Shown: positions 29,301 through 39,174 of the stretch, piece after piece
How positions within the stretch are numbered: position 1 is the stretch's first letter
Layout of the letters: each line of letters starts with the position of its first letter
DNA from: Dromaius novaehollandiae
Lineage: Eukaryota > Chordata > Aves > Casuariiformes > Dromaiidae
Length of the DNA stretch: 64,000 nucleotides
Direction of reading: 5' to 3'
NCBI RefSeq assembly: GCF_036370855.1
Contig: NC_088112.1
Location: 13,074,469-13,138,468 of the forward strand
Made by a program: the position numbers and the translations under genes
Notes under the pieces: generated by a model
The model's database searches: none
What the model was told of the DNA's origin: nothing
What the model saw: the letters and a program-made list of their open reading frames with translations, nothing else

Positions 29301-32300
29301 ATCAATCTCCTTTGCTAAACCTTGGTCACAGCTGGCAGCTGTGTGAGGCTATTTGAGGTCACTTTAAACTACAGGAGAGCTCAAGATGTCCTAGAGAAGC
29401 CCTCCCACTTTTGCGACAGTGGCCAACATTCAGCAAGATCGGGCATTCCCCAAGACCTGGCTCTGCACATCTGAACCCTCTCTCACTTGGGGTGTGCACG
29501 CCGGCTGTGATAGCCTGCCCTTGGCAGTAGTCGCTCAGCAGAAAGGCTTGGGACCAGGCTTCAATACAAGCAAGGAAGCCGACTGAAAGAAGAGTGGATC
29601 CGTGCCATAATGTACAGATGGCTTGAGACCGTTTCTGCTGATGACCGGCGTGGAGCGATCCTGGCTCCGCGCCTGCCTGTCAATGATATCATTGTCTAAA
29701 ACAAAACCCTCCTCTTTGCGCCATTGTGCTGCTCCCTCGACAGGCCCTGCCGCGCAAAGCTGACACTGCAAGGCAGGGTGTCCGTGTTTTGCCACGTGAA
29801 GATGTCGTGTTGGGGAGGTCACATACCTCACACGTGGGCCAACGGGAGAGACAGGCTGGGGCCATGGCCGGCCCATGTGGGGCAAAAACACAGCTTTCTC
29901 GGTGGGCATCTGCCACGTGGCGCATTGGGACATGGCAAGAGCACAGCCTCCTGATCACCCAGCCACCCAAGAGGAAAGGAGAAACAGCCAGAGGCAAAGG
30001 CAGCCGCATTGGGCACCCAAACGCCCTGACAAACGGCACAAGGAAAGCTGGGGTTATAATTCAGTCCCGTTGGCAACTTTGTCTGGGTTGATGTTACAGA
30101 GGGGCTGGTCTGCACAGACAGCTGCCAGTTTAATACCCACGAGTATCAAGGAGACAAACATATTTTTTCCTCCCTCCCAAAAAAACAAAAGATAAATGGT
30201 CCACAACTCTCTTGTAAGAAACATCAACTCTTAATTTTTTTAGTCTTGGGACCTAGAAAAGTGAAGTCAGACTGCAGTCTCTTACATCTCTTTCCCTTGC
30301 AGTCTCTTACATCTCTTTCCCTGTCCCTTTCCTCAAATCACAATAAATCTATCCAGCCTGGCTGCCAGCACCTGGGGGTGGAGGGAGTTGATTCTCCCAA
30401 GAAAGTTTAGACATCATATTTCCATCTATGATTTGTGGTCCTACTCCATTGCCTTTGAATATTTTCCAAGTAGGGTAAGAAGGGGAATTTGACTTCTTAC
30501 CTCCCATTCACTTCAGTCTTACATTAAGAATTTATTATTAGAACCTGAGACACCACGAAAGTGTGACCCCTGACAGTAAAAGCAGGCAGGCCTGCTTTCT
30601 GTATCCATCACTAGGGGGAAATCAGAGATTTCACCTCTGATTGAATCCTTCAACCAATACCTGGCACTTCATTAAATCACTGAAATCCAAAATCTTTTTC
30701 TTGGTATTGGTGAGTCTTGTCGAGACCAAGCCTGGAGCTCTTAAACTCACTTCCTCAAGAGCCTTTGCTAATGTATCCCAGACTGTTTATTGTTCTAACA
30801 CAAGTAGTTTGAAAGGTAAAAGTACCTTTCCAGTTATAGAGGCAAAATTATACTACCTATCTGCAGTGCCTTGGAAAATATCACAGGCTAAAGACTCTCT
30901 GCCCCCTTAGCTATCCATGTTATCTGTGACATTTGGTGTGTGAATCATCTTACAGTACCAGTGCTACAGAGCAAAATTCGTCACACAGCCCCCTGGCTCA
31001 GCAATGGGAACTATAAAAGTCACCTGGAGAGGAAAGAGGAAAGAAAACGAATAGGAAATTGGCTGATAATAAGACTCAAGGAGCAAACAATTTAAAGGAC
31101 TCCATTTCCTTGTCTCTTCCTCCCTGCCTCACACAGAGAAATTGCTAAACATCCCAAGAGAATCAGGAGGATGAAGAGCAGCTACGGCTTTCCAGGCATC
31201 AACCCTGTTCTTCTGATGACTCCAAGAGACAGTAGAGCAGGATAAACTTTATTTTTCTCCATTACATAACCCTTTAACTCCCTGTGCAGGAAGCCTATTA
31301 GACACTGATAATGTGTAGGCCATCAGTGGAATAATCTCAGATATCCTTCCTGCACAGAGATGGACAGCAGCCTCCCCTCTTCCTCACTCAGTTGATTAAA
31401 GAGGCACTGGAAATGAGAAAAAGCAGGAAATGGTGAAACGCAAGTGACATGCAGATCTCTTATCAGAGAGCTGAGAGCATCAAACAGGGCTGGAGCGCTT
31501 GGCAGCTACACAGATGTGACCCAAGGAGATTGGAAATGATGCTTTTCCTTATCAGATCCAGTTGCCTAAAAATAACTATCTGGATTGGTCTAGGGCTCAA
31601 ATCAGATGAGCTCTGGGCTGTCTTTGCACTGTCCTCAGTCAACTGCTGCACACTTTGGCCAGTGCCACCAGGACCCCGTGCGAGCCAGCACCAGCTCCAA
31701 GGGGTGGAAGTCACTTGAGGCTCCCCTTGAACTTCAGAGGAACAAAATTTTCTTATCCCTGGCCCCAACACCTGCAAACCCACACGTGGTGGCCTGACAG
31801 CTCTTCAGCTCATGTGCCCTGTCCAGACCAACACCACAGTCTAGTGCCTAGTGCCTCTTCTCCCTGCCTGGCCTTCAGCCATGACTTCTCCTGGAGGACC
31901 CTCTGCTGCCCTTTGCAGGGGAACAGGCCTTTTCCAAATCTGCTTTCCCCCATGGGATGCATGAAGAGGAGGAGGAGGGGGAAGGGGAGGAAAGGTTTTT
32001 TTGGGATACTTTTCCTGCTTTCAGATGAGAAAACTCCACGTAGATTTCTGCTGTGAAAATATCAGCTCTCCCCTTTGCTAGAAAGGAAAGGGCCTCTCCA
32101 GGCAGCTCTGCCACACACATTCAGAGCTTCTCCACAGTGTCCCAGCATCCCTTCCATGCTTGACTCAAAGCTGCTTTTTATTAACAAATGCAAATGCTTT
32201 GGAAAAAAAAGTCACTTTTCATCCAAGGTTTGCAACTCACATTCTTCCGTTCTTAAAGCCCAGCCAAATTTAAAACTGTTTTATAGGCATTTCTCCATAT

Positions 32301-35300
32301 ATTTGTTGTTTGTGCAGCTTAGAGCTTTCCAGTCCTGCAGCTGCAGGACATGGGTTTGAGTCATTTAAAACAAGTCTGAATCATTTGGGGGATATACTTT
32401 TGTCATTACTCAGAAATGTTATATAGTGTTGCTAACTTTGCTTGGAACTATACTGTGGTTCCGCCTTTCTTATTAAGTGCTTGAACAGGAAATAATGCAA
32501 TATTATGTTAGCTGCTAATGCAATAATTGTATTCTTAAATATATGAAGCCTAAACTCAGATGTGTGCTGAGCATATTACAAAATAGACGGTTGTGCAGGG
32601 TTCTGAGTAGAAGTATATGCAATAATTTCTGCTTTTCACCTCTACGGATGAACACAATGTCCTTTTCATATGGAATATGAAATTACATGCTTACAAACAT
32701 TTCTTCCACATATTGAAAGCAGCATATTTCTTTCAAAGCTTCTGCATCTCTACCAAAGCCCTCCAGATTATAATTTTATCTCCCCCCCCAGCCTCCTTCA
32801 AAGCACAGCTCACATTCATCGGCTTTGTCTTTCGGTAAGGACTGGTGGATGTGCACAAGGCTGCCTAATCCCCTGAGGGCACTGCTTATAACAATCTCCG
32901 TTTCTCTGGCTTGGAATATCTCCTTTCGAGCCTTGGGACCACTGGATAAATCAGATGCTGGCCAGGACCCGATGACACCTCCCACACACACACACACCTC
33001 CCCCCCGCCCACCCCGTTTCATGCTTTCTTTGAGCGAAGGGAGGCTGTAAGGTGGTTACGACAGTCCAAGAGGCACATTCGCACCCAGCGCTCACTCAGC
33101 CCTCAGTGTCTGGATCAGAGCACCAGCTTCAGCAGAGCTGGTTTCCAAAGGCTCCTGCTCTGTAAACCCGATCAATTAAATGATCCAGAACTCTGGGCTT
33201 CATTTGAATTTTAAAAGCCCCAAGTACCTTCCTTAGAAGTTGTAGTTCTGCTTTATCCACTTCAAAGCTGTCTAAGACCTGCCTGGTCTTGGTTTCAAGT
33301 TCACTTGGAAGAGGCACTTCCCACTTCCCAGCGGTTCTGCCTTCTCTAACACTCTCTGGGAGCCTTACAAACCCTCCGGGGAAGAATTATCTGACAACAT
33401 CATTACTCAGTGCAGAAGACCTCAGATTAGGACCTTAGGTTCTGCTAAAAAGTAAGTAATAGTAGTGGTAGTAATGGTGGTGAGCTCGTGGATGCGGGGA
33501 ACTGCCTCCCACAGCATGGGGCTGCGAACCTCAGTTGCTGGGCTGTGGTCTCTGCCTTGCTGCACACTTCAGCAGAATGCCATTTTCATCCACTCCAGTG
33601 AGAAGTACTTTACAGATGCTGATTACTAATATCATCCACAGGGCTCCCAAGAACTTCATTTTTTTCCCCCCATCTGCCTCATCATTCCTCTTCTTACTTT
33701 GAGTGTTTCTATAAACTACTTTAGCACCTTTATACATCTCTGGAAAGTGGAAAGCTCTCCAGAGCTCTCATCTAATGAAGTTCACAGACTTGCGTTTTGG
33801 GATTGTGCCATTACCTTTCTTAAGCAAGGACTTGAGGCCTGGCAAAACTCCCGCTGGAGGCACCGCTATCTATGAATCCCTTCTGTTTTCCACAGAAAAC
33901 AATCAAAAATTTCAAACCACTTGCTGTATTTCACCAATCCTAGCGAGGCAATTTACCCTTCAGTGGAAGTGTGTGTGTGCACATGCAAGCCTGTGTGTAT
34001 ACATCTCAATGAATGAAATTACATTTCAGGAAATAAACACAATAGAAGCCCTCTATTATTATAATTCTGTTTACTAATACAGGCAATGAGCTTGTCTGCA
34101 GTGGAAAAACCACGGCACCATTCCCACAAGGCAGCTGGCAGTTATGTCACCACACTCGGAGCACAGATTAATTCAGCAAGGATCCTTGCTTTTGCCAGCC
34201 TCTACCACGCTAGAGATGATTTCACCTCTGCACAATTGCTGCAGAGTATTTGAGACCTGACAGTCTCCCATCAGCAGTTAAATTCCTCCCAGGTTCAGGT
34301 CAGAGACTATTGTTGCTGACAGCTGTTGTCAGCGACAGCTCATTTTCTTGCTTTAGGCAGGACCTAGTTAGCAGTTCTTATACTGCCTTGTCCCCTCTAC
34401 CTCTTCCCTATTTTCCCAGCTGAGAGATACCAAAATACAGGGAATTTATGGCTATTTCTATTTGGCTCAACATGGTGCATTACTGACTGAGAAACATATC
34501 CAGCTTCTGTAGCTCTGAAATTCCCAGTAGCTTATATGACCTATTACAAAAAAACACCTTGTAAAATGTACTCTTCTTTCATCACTCATTTGATTTCAGT
34601 CTTTACTGCAGACAGTGCCAAGAAAAATCTGGTGTTCCTCAAAGATACCCTGAATATCATGTAGGTTTGTTCATCAACATCAGAACTAATAACATTTTCT
34701 GGTATTTCACTCCACTCTTGCAGGAAGGAAGCTGAGCCCCCAAGTTCTGGGTGTCTGGGGATGTCCACACAATACATTTAGAATATAACAAGGGTTATTA
34801 TTCCAAGGTTATTATTCCCTCTACTGGTTCTAGCAGACAAATATTTGGTTTGGTTTCCATACATAAATCTTCAGACATATTGAAAACAAACAATCAAACA
34901 ATCAAAAAAAAAAAAAACAAAAAAACCAACAGTGTGAGGGGAAAGCTTAGCAAGGAAGAGCTTATTGCAGTTGATTTCCAGCTGCTGTCCATCACTGGAA
35001 ATTAATCCACTTAAACAGCCTGGGACAGAGCAAGCCTCCATACAAGAACCATCCCACCTACTTTATCCCCGTGCATTTTCAGCTGAATTCAATACAAATC
35101 ATGTCCTATGCACACATAGCATTGCTGTATCATACCAGAGAGGCGGCTGCATTTCAGTAAATACAAAGGCATTTTTGGTCTACTTTAGCATGAAGAGCAC
35201 TAATGGAATTGAACTGTCAGATCATTTCTCCCAGGAAATGGAGCAAAACCTCTTTTAACCACAGAAAATGAATTCCTCATTAGAGCTGCACTGACTACAA

Positions 35301-38300
35301 AGCAGTGAGCCACTTGGTAAATAGTGCACCTCATAGCACTGACATTTTCTGGCTAATGGAAGAATTGTGGTGCAACAGTAAGTTTACATGCTGCAGGCCA
35401 GGTGACCATCTATTTTTTGCTGACAAAGCTCTACTGAAGCCAGTGCTGCTTCTCTGATTAACAGCAGTGGAGACTTAGACCTGGAATAACCTTGAAATCC
35501 AGAAAAGGACTTCCTCATCCTGTCTTTATCAAAACACTGTCAAAGTCAGTGGAGGTTTTCCTGTTGACTTCACTGTGATCCTTACTCACTATTTTAGCGA
35601 GCACACAAGTCCGAACACAATGCGCAAGCACACTTACCCATTCTTCTCTAGATCCAAAATCAGCTCTTGTCCTTCTGCCTTTATCCTGACTTCAGCTCTG
35701 AACGGACGCTGTGTGCAAAACAGAGTGTCTGTTACTCACATATCATCATACATAAATACAGAAACAGCCAGGAGCATAGAAACTGGAGCTGCCTTTAAAC
35801 TACTCCTCACTGTCCTCTGCAGATGAGGGCCTCACTTCAGTGCACATAAGGTAGGTAGAGCTGAAGGAACCAGAGGGCCAAGGAAGAGAAGCGCCGAATC
35901 GCAGCAGCTCCGAGCCTGCTGCCACGGTCCCGCAGTGCAGCGGTACGAGCGCGGAGCCTGCACACGGCACGGCCATGCGGGTGGGGTGCCATGTCCGAGA
36001 TAGTGACCCTGCTCCCTCAAGCGGCACAGCAAGCTCCGATGTGGTGTTAAGCCCCAGAGCTAGAGCTCTCTCAGGGGCAGCTGTCTGTATCCCCTTCTCC
36101 TATACACCATGGGAAGGCTCAGAGCTTTGGTCCTGACCTAGAAATACAGGTCTAGACTATGTCAGAGGACATCTCAACTTGCCCTAGAGGTTTCCAAGTC
36201 AAATACAAGCCAAAGCTTCCATTGTTGTCACAGCAGCAAAAGGCATTTTTGAGAAACCTAGATCAGGACAAGAGGAATCACATCTCTTCCAGAGATTTTC
36301 AGATAATTCCTTTACTCCGAGTAAATGCCAATACATCATAGACAACAGCACCCCTTAGACTCTTTTAGGATCTAGCTATTGTTTGGATGGTACTTCACAG
36401 CAGCTCTAGTGTTAGTCACCCAGCTGTAGTCAGGTTCAGGCCTGCATCTCCAGGAAGATGTTAACATATCATCTATATTAACATTGAAAGACTTCTGAGA
36501 CCCAGTGTACCTCCAAATTTACAGAGTACAGAAATTTCCATGCCTGTACAGATATCTATTGAAACATATTACTGTCACTGTACACAAAATGATGTATGAG
36601 AATGTGCACCTCTGGCTGGTCTTTTCAGCCCATGTACTTAGCTAACGAGCCTGTAGTAATATGGATTTTCTGGAAGAAGTTTGTAGGAACCAAAACATTC
36701 TGTTTCCATTATTAGACAGAGACAATTTAAAAATAGAAGGATATAGAGTCAATGATATAAAGTCAAACCAAGCACCCCATTCCTCAAAATGAGGAGTTGC
36801 TTAGTACTATGGCAAATACACACACTAAAACCAAGTTTAAAAAGAAAAATCATTCAAGAGGCTGAAAATAACCTGATAATCCCAGAATTGCCAACTGGAA
36901 GGGCCCCTGGAAGTCTCTAAACTCACCTCCCTTTCAAAGCAGGACTACTAGATAAGGTCAGCTGGGGACTTCTGAGTCTCTGAGCATTTTGTTGTAAAGG
37001 AAATGGATGAATAAACTCCTCAAAACAGAACAAATCCATTTGATAAGAACAGACTTCTCTATTCAGCTGAAATTGCATACCAAGAAAAAAAAAATGGTGG
37101 GAGATGATCAACCCATACTATTTCCTTATTCAGTGTTGGAGGGGATTTTGCAGAACAAGTCAACTGAAAGCAAAATAAGGCAAGACAGACTGAATGGGGC
37201 ATTCTGTTAAAATATCAGTCAGCCCATGGGCATGCTTGGGTGTCACTTCATCAATTCCAAGTTCAGTTACAAACTGCTCCTTTCATCAGCTCCCTGCTGA
37301 TATTCTGGTTTTCTGTCCATCTTTTCTTCAGTTTCCAGGACATTGCATCAGATCATCAGACACTGCATGCAGATGATGCAGAAGTTGTTCACACATTCAG
37401 CATATGCAGGAATGGCTAAATCCAAGGGCTGACTTCTGGCTTACTTGCATAGGAGGTGCTCAATATGTCTCAGGTTTCACCTGTTTTGCTAACATGTAAG
37501 CAACAGCAATGAAAGTTGCTTTGCCCATAACTCAGGGGGATCTGAGGGTCTCCATCAACAAGTCTCTTCATGAAGTTGTACAAACATGACTATTAATGAT
37601 ATTGCTTTCTCCTCTCCTTCAATTATCCCACTACTTTGGAATCCATCGATTGCTGCAACTGAAATATCCCAGCTGCAGTAGTATGCAAGCTTTGCTAACA
37701 CTGGTTTTGGAGCCAAGAGGAATTGGCCTGAAACAAACCAAGCAAGACCCCTGAGACCCAACAAATTTATGTAAGGACAAATGCTGTCCAGACGTATTTG
37801 TATCACAATCAATACTGAAGAGATTCAAGACTTCCAGATTACACTGCAAGAACATTTTTGAGAGAATTAACAGCACCAGAAAATTATGTGACAGAATAAA
37901 AGAATTTTAGAAATTCTCATGTGAAGAGGACATAAAACCAGAACTAGCAATACTTGTTAGGTGATGCCATGTTTTTCCCTCAGAGTGATGCTATGGGTTC
38001 CCTTTTTCTGGTTCACAGACAATTTAAGTAACATCATCTGGATTTTCCTCTTTCATTCAGTTATGCAACTGATAACTTCTTGAGAGTGGCAACACGGCTG
38101 CTGGGAAGCTGAGCTGCGGTTTGTGGTTGATGTTGAAGCCTGACATCCCAGGGCTCCTCAGAACAGCCTCAGACTGTGCACGCAGCCCTGAATCCCTACA
38201 CACAAGAAAGGAGGAGTTCAGATTCAGACAGCTACATATGGCATCTAAAACACATTTATCTTCATCTGAGCTGCTGGTTGGCTTATTTAGTACCCTCGCA

Positions 38301-39113
38301 GATGTGATTCTTCCCCTCCTTAAGCAAGAAGGGGTCACTCCCGAAATGTCATTGATTGTAGTGCCTCAGTCCCGGAGCAAGGAGCACACAGATCAGGTGA
38401 GCTGGAAGGTAGGGTTTTAACGCATGATGGAGGCAAAGCAATTGCAAGCATTACTGCGGGGCTGTGCGAGTGGCCAGGAGCAGCCTCATGCTCAGTGCCC
38501 GAGGTTTGATAATCACTTCCCCCAGCCCTTCTCTGGCTTCTGGAGAGAAGTACCAGCTCCCTGCTCTGCAGATGGTTTTCTGGCTTGTACCTCCAGCTTG
38601 TCGCCGAGTTTAAAGGACTGAAACGCACATCACAAGGACTTTTACTAACCAAGACATTGTCCCTCCCCTGAAAACGATGCACAGTTTTGAAAACAAGACA
38701 CAAAGCTCTCGTGGCCCCAGCGCTGTGCACGACCTACCTCCTCGCTGCTGGGGCTCCCCACGGCTTCCCAGTGCGGTATCACCAGCTGCTGCGGCAGCTC
38801 CAGGCCGGCGGCAGCCCCTGCGGCTGGGGAGAGAGGGGACACGCTGCTCGCCACCCAGACCCCACCCCGCCGGCGGCGCGGCGCTGGGTCTGGGAGAAGC
38901 AGGAGGAGATGACAACCCACCACCACCACCTCCCCAAAGGGGCTCAACGCAGCAAAAAGCCCCTACGCCCCCCGCACCGAGCCGCTTCGCCCCTGCGCGG
39001 CGGGGCCGGTGCAGCCGGCTGCGAGGCCCCCCAGCCCCCGGCTCACCGCGCCGCGGCGGCGGGCGCAGCAGCAGCGAGAGGGCGATGCCGCAGAGCAGCC
39101 CCCGGCCCCGCAT
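5157..39113 (-). CDS. ADAM19: ADAM19 (meltrin beta), membrane metalloprotease-disintegrin; 22 coding exons placed, terminal exon not found
   Basis: Type I membrane protein that sheds ectodomains such as neuregulins at the cell surface and in the secretory pathway (family knowledge). The 22 exons, listed separately, join in frame to 879 codons (human about 955 aa). Domain order seen: signal peptide 1-23, prodomain 24-194 with cysteine-switch candidate Cys165 (GACGY) and furin site RVKR ending at 194, metalloprotease about 195-402 with zinc motif [12 protein letters not shown] (His336, Glu337, His340, His346), disintegrin about 411-500, cysteine-rich region, EGF-like module around 647-675, membrane span about 693-716, then a proline-rich tail ([14 protein letters not shown]) suited to SH3 binding. 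The zinc site is intact, so the enzyme should be active. ADAM12 and ADAM33 are the nearest alternatives, but the tail motif [10 protein letters not shown] and the EGF motif CNNNKNCHC fit ADAM19. Introns are all GT-AG; intron 3 is the longest at about 9.5 kb. Confidence 0.95.
5809..5826. repeat. (CA)9 microsatellite
   Basis: Perfect CA dinucleotide run, preceded by a TG-rich stretch. Confidence 0.95.
7415..7577 (+). mobile_element. CR1 LINE 3' fragment
   Basis: The sequence reads like the 3' end of chicken CR1: ggttgtggagtctccatcc, then a ctggacagggtcctggg block, gctggactagatgatctg, cccttccaaactcaaccg, and the hallmark tail TTCTGTGATTCTGTG. The 5' part is missing, as is usual for truncated CR1 copies. 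It lies antisense to ADAM19, inside intron 21. Confidence 0.92.
7937..8152 (-). CDS. ADAM19: ADAM19 coding exon 21 (proline-rich cytoplasmic tail)
   Basis: 72 codons between acceptor tcttctacacag and donor gtagga. It carries [10 protein letters not shown] and [19 protein letters not shown], candidate SH3 ligands. The middle part is poorly conserved against mammals. Confidence 0.9.
8700..8766 (-). CDS. ADAM19: ADAM19 coding exon 20 (cytoplasmic tail)
   Basis: Acceptor tctctgattgtcag, donor gtagag. It encodes [20 protein letters not shown] plus Arg-Lys, matching the GTGHANPTFKLQTPQ block of mammalian ADAM19. Confidence 0.93.
8994..9129 (-). CDS. ADAM19: ADAM19 coding exon 19 (transmembrane helix)
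   Basis: Acceptor ctttcttgtcctcag, donor gtaagt. The encoded run [20 protein letters not shown] is a single hydrophobic helix, followed by cytoplasmic residues [17 protein letters not shown]. Confidence 0.95.
9231..9339 (-). CDS. ADAM19: ADAM19 coding exon 18 (EGF-like, juxtamembrane)
   Basis: Acceptor cttcttgttccag, donor gtgagg. It encodes [19 protein letters not shown], the EGF-like core, and the stalk [13 protein letters not shown]. Confidence 0.96.
10581..10661 (-). CDS. ADAM19: ADAM19 coding exon 17 (cysteine-rich to EGF-like)
   Basis: 27 codons: [20 protein letters not shown] followed by KKCHGRG. Acceptor cctttctctgcag and donor gtaggt; phase 0 on both sides. The CHGRG cysteine is the first of the EGF-like core completed by exon 18. 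Confidence 0.92.
11211..11415 (-). CDS. ADAM19: ADAM19 coding exon 16 (cysteine-rich)
   Basis: Acceptor ttcttcaaaattag, donor gtaggt. It encodes [20 protein letters not shown] and RCRGTHVYR, then [18 protein letters not shown], nearly identical to mammalian ADAM19 over the last segment. Confidence 0.95.
11960..12068 (-). CDS. ADAM19: ADAM19 coding exon 15 (cysteine-rich)
   Basis: Acceptor ctctcccatgcag, donor gtagaa. It encodes [18 protein letters not shown] and [16 protein letters not shown], matching the cysteine-rich domain of ADAM19. Confidence 0.93.
12785..12980 (-). CDS. ADAM19: ADAM19 coding exon 14 (disintegrin loop, start of cysteine-rich domain)
   Basis: Acceptor ccttttag, donor gtaagg. 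It contains [12 protein letters not shown] (the R-x6-DLPE integrin-binding loop, residues 466-477), [17 protein letters not shown] and [17 protein letters not shown], the start of the cysteine-rich domain. Confidence 0.96.
14395..14484 (-). CDS. ADAM19: ADAM19 coding exon 13 (disintegrin)
   Basis: 30 codons with dense cysteines: [20 protein letters not shown] and [10 protein letters not shown]. The donor gtgg is less standard than its neighbours, but frame and homology are clear. Confidence 0.94.
15186..15363 (-). CDS. ADAM19: ADAM19 coding exon 12 (end of protease, start of disintegrin)
   Basis: Acceptor catctgtccgtattcag, donor gtaaca. It encodes [20 protein letters not shown], the [10 protein letters not shown] motif that closes the protease domain, and [19 protein letters not shown], which opens the disintegrin domain. 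Confidence 0.96.
16919..17058 (-). CDS. ADAM19: ADAM19 coding exon 11 (zinc-binding active site)
   Basis: Acceptor ttgactttgctcag, donor gtgagt. It holds the catalytic motif [12 protein letters not shown], the HExxHxxGxxHD signature of active adamalysins, with Glu337 as the general base, followed by the met-turn region CIMASATG. Confidence 0.97.
17308..17392 (-). CDS. ADAM19: ADAM19 coding exon 10 (metalloprotease)
   Basis: Acceptor gggttgtttctag, donor gtaagc. It encodes [18 protein letters not shown] and DFQSGGVNM, the strand just ahead of the catalytic helix. Confidence 0.94.
18565..18731 (-). CDS. ADAM19: ADAM19 coding exon 9 (metalloprotease)
   Basis: Acceptor cctatatcttttag, donor gtaggt. 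It encodes [20 protein letters not shown] and then [16 protein letters not shown] and HDNAQLIT. The last codon is split 2+1 with exon 10. Confidence 0.93.
18732..19544 (-). other. ADAM19 intron 8
   Basis: Intron between exons 8 and 9. An open plus-strand frame at 19224-19538 reads through intron sequence without recognisable homology. No repeat or RNA gene recognised. Confidence 0.6.
19545..19616 (-). CDS. ADAM19: ADAM19 coding exon 8 (metalloprotease)
   Basis: 24 codons between an acceptor cattttgttcag and donor gtgaga; encodes [20 protein letters not shown] followed by YVDK. Phase 0 at both ends, as in the human gene. Confidence 0.92.
20934..20999 (-). CDS. ADAM19: ADAM19 coding exon 7 (furin site, start of protease domain)
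   Basis: Exactly 22 codons: [20 protein letters not shown] plus Ala-Glu. The junction with exon 6 makes RRVKR, a proprotein-convertase site [14 protein letters not shown] is the conserved opening of the reprolysin catalytic domain. Confidence 0.93.
21564..21756 (-). CDS. ADAM19: ADAM19 coding exon 6 (prodomain, cysteine switch)
   Basis: Acceptor cccatctcaacag, donor gtgagc. It encodes [17 protein letters not shown], then [11 protein letters not shown] and RGACGYQG, whose Cys165 is the candidate cysteine switch that caps the zinc. It ends VHRR, the first half of a basic cluster completed by VKR in exon 7. Confidence 0.93.
24819..24868. repeat. Short tandem duplication (19-bp unit)
   Basis: The unit gagcaaagcaagagatgtg occurs twice perfectly (24819-24837 and 24838-24856), followed by a partial third copy. 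It starts about 50 bases inside intron 5 of ADAM19. Confidence 0.9.
24918..24994 (-). CDS. ADAM19: ADAM19 coding exon 5 (prodomain)
   Basis: Acceptor tttctgccttccag, donor gtaagt. It encodes [17 protein letters not shown] followed by SSCKGLR; the DHCFYHG motif is typical of ADAM prodomains. Confidence 0.93.
26102..26180 (-). CDS. ADAM19: ADAM19 coding exon 4 (prodomain)
   Basis: Acceptor tttctgtgtctgcag, donor gtaagt. It encodes [20 protein letters not shown], the ADAM prodomain YTETHY signature. Phase 0 at its end (codon 101). Confidence 0.93.
29793..29919. promoter_or_regulatory. Cluster of three CACGTG E-boxes in ADAM19 intron 3
   Basis: CACGTG palindromes occur at 29793-29798, 29831-29836 and 29914-29919, inside a locally GC- and CpG-richer patch. 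CACGTG is the binding core of MYC/MAX, USF and MiT/TFE bHLH factors. Regulatory activity is inferred only. Confidence 0.4.
30273..30322. repeat. 25-bp tandem duplication
   Basis: The unit starting tgcagtctcttacatctctt and ending tccct occurs twice without mismatch, at 30273-30297 and 30298-30322. Confidence 0.93.
32983..32998. repeat. (CA)n microsatellite followed by C-rich run
   Basis: A short CA run directly followed by a C-rich, purine-poor stretch (cctcccccccgcccacccc). Simple sequence, no function implied. Confidence 0.85.
35638..35708 (-). CDS. ADAM19: ADAM19 coding exon 3 (prodomain)
   Basis: Acceptor tttgcacacag, donor gtaagt. It encodes [20 protein letters not shown], a strongly conserved prodomain segment. 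It ends two bases into a codon that is completed by exon 4. Confidence 0.92.
35709..38737 (-). other. ADAM19 intron 2, about 3 kb
   Basis: Contains a CpG-denser patch at about 35880-36030 just upstream of exon 3, the diverged CR1-like fragment at 36880-36975 and no other recognised element. Confidence 0.65.
36880..36975 (-). mobile_element. Diverged CR1-like LINE fragment
   Basis: Text such as actggaagggcccctggaag followed by ctttcaaagcagga resembles the reverse complement of the CR1 3' region (ttggaagggacctctggag ... ctcaaagcaggg). It is old and diverged, in ADAM19 intron 2. Confidence 0.5.
38738..38823 (-). CDS. ADAM19: ADAM19 coding exon 2 (start of prodomain)
   Basis: A strong polypyrimidine acceptor (ctctctccccag) precedes it and the donor is gtaggt. 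It encodes [15 protein letters not shown], matching the LQHELIIPQW region of human ADAM19. Together with exon 1 it gives exactly 51 codons, ending in phase 0. Confidence 0.85.
39047..39113 (-). CDS. ADAM19: ADAM19 coding exon 1 (start codon, signal peptide)
   Basis: The ATG at 39113-39111 opens a signal peptide ([20 protein letters not shown]) of 22 codons plus one base, followed by the donor gtgagc. It lies in a CpG island. The trailing G joins CC of exon 2 to make an Ala codon, so the frame is kept. Confidence 0.85.
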
Positions 39114-39167
39114 GGCTCCGCGCAGCGGACGGCGCTGCCGAGCTGCAGCCGCCGCTCAACGCCGCGG

Positions 39168-39174
39168 TATAAAA
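39168..39174 (+). promoter_or_regulatory. TATAAAA element in the ADAM19 CpG island, reverse orientation
   Basis: A lone TATAAAA in GC-rich sequence, 55 bases upstream of the ADAM19 start codon. It reads as a TATA box on the plus strand, opposite to ADAM19; on the ADAM19 strand it is TTTTATA. It may mark divergent transcription or act as a weak reversed TATA element. Confidence 0.35.

Larger units (their letters stand above)
26181..35637 (-). other. ADAM19 intron 3, about 9.5 kb
   Basis: The longest intron. It holds an A-rich run near 26876-26900, a GC-richer patch with three CACGTG palindromes at 29793-29919, a 25-bp tandem duplication at 30273-30322, and a (CA)n run at 32983-32998. Open frames at 29.5-30.2 kb overlap on both strands and look accidental. 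No exon of another gene recognised. Confidence 0.7.

Noticed and set aside
29535-30195. Several overlapping open frames on both strands
   Set aside because: They overlap in many frames, have no recognisable motif, and lie in intron 3 of ADAM19. They reflect a locally GC-rich patch.
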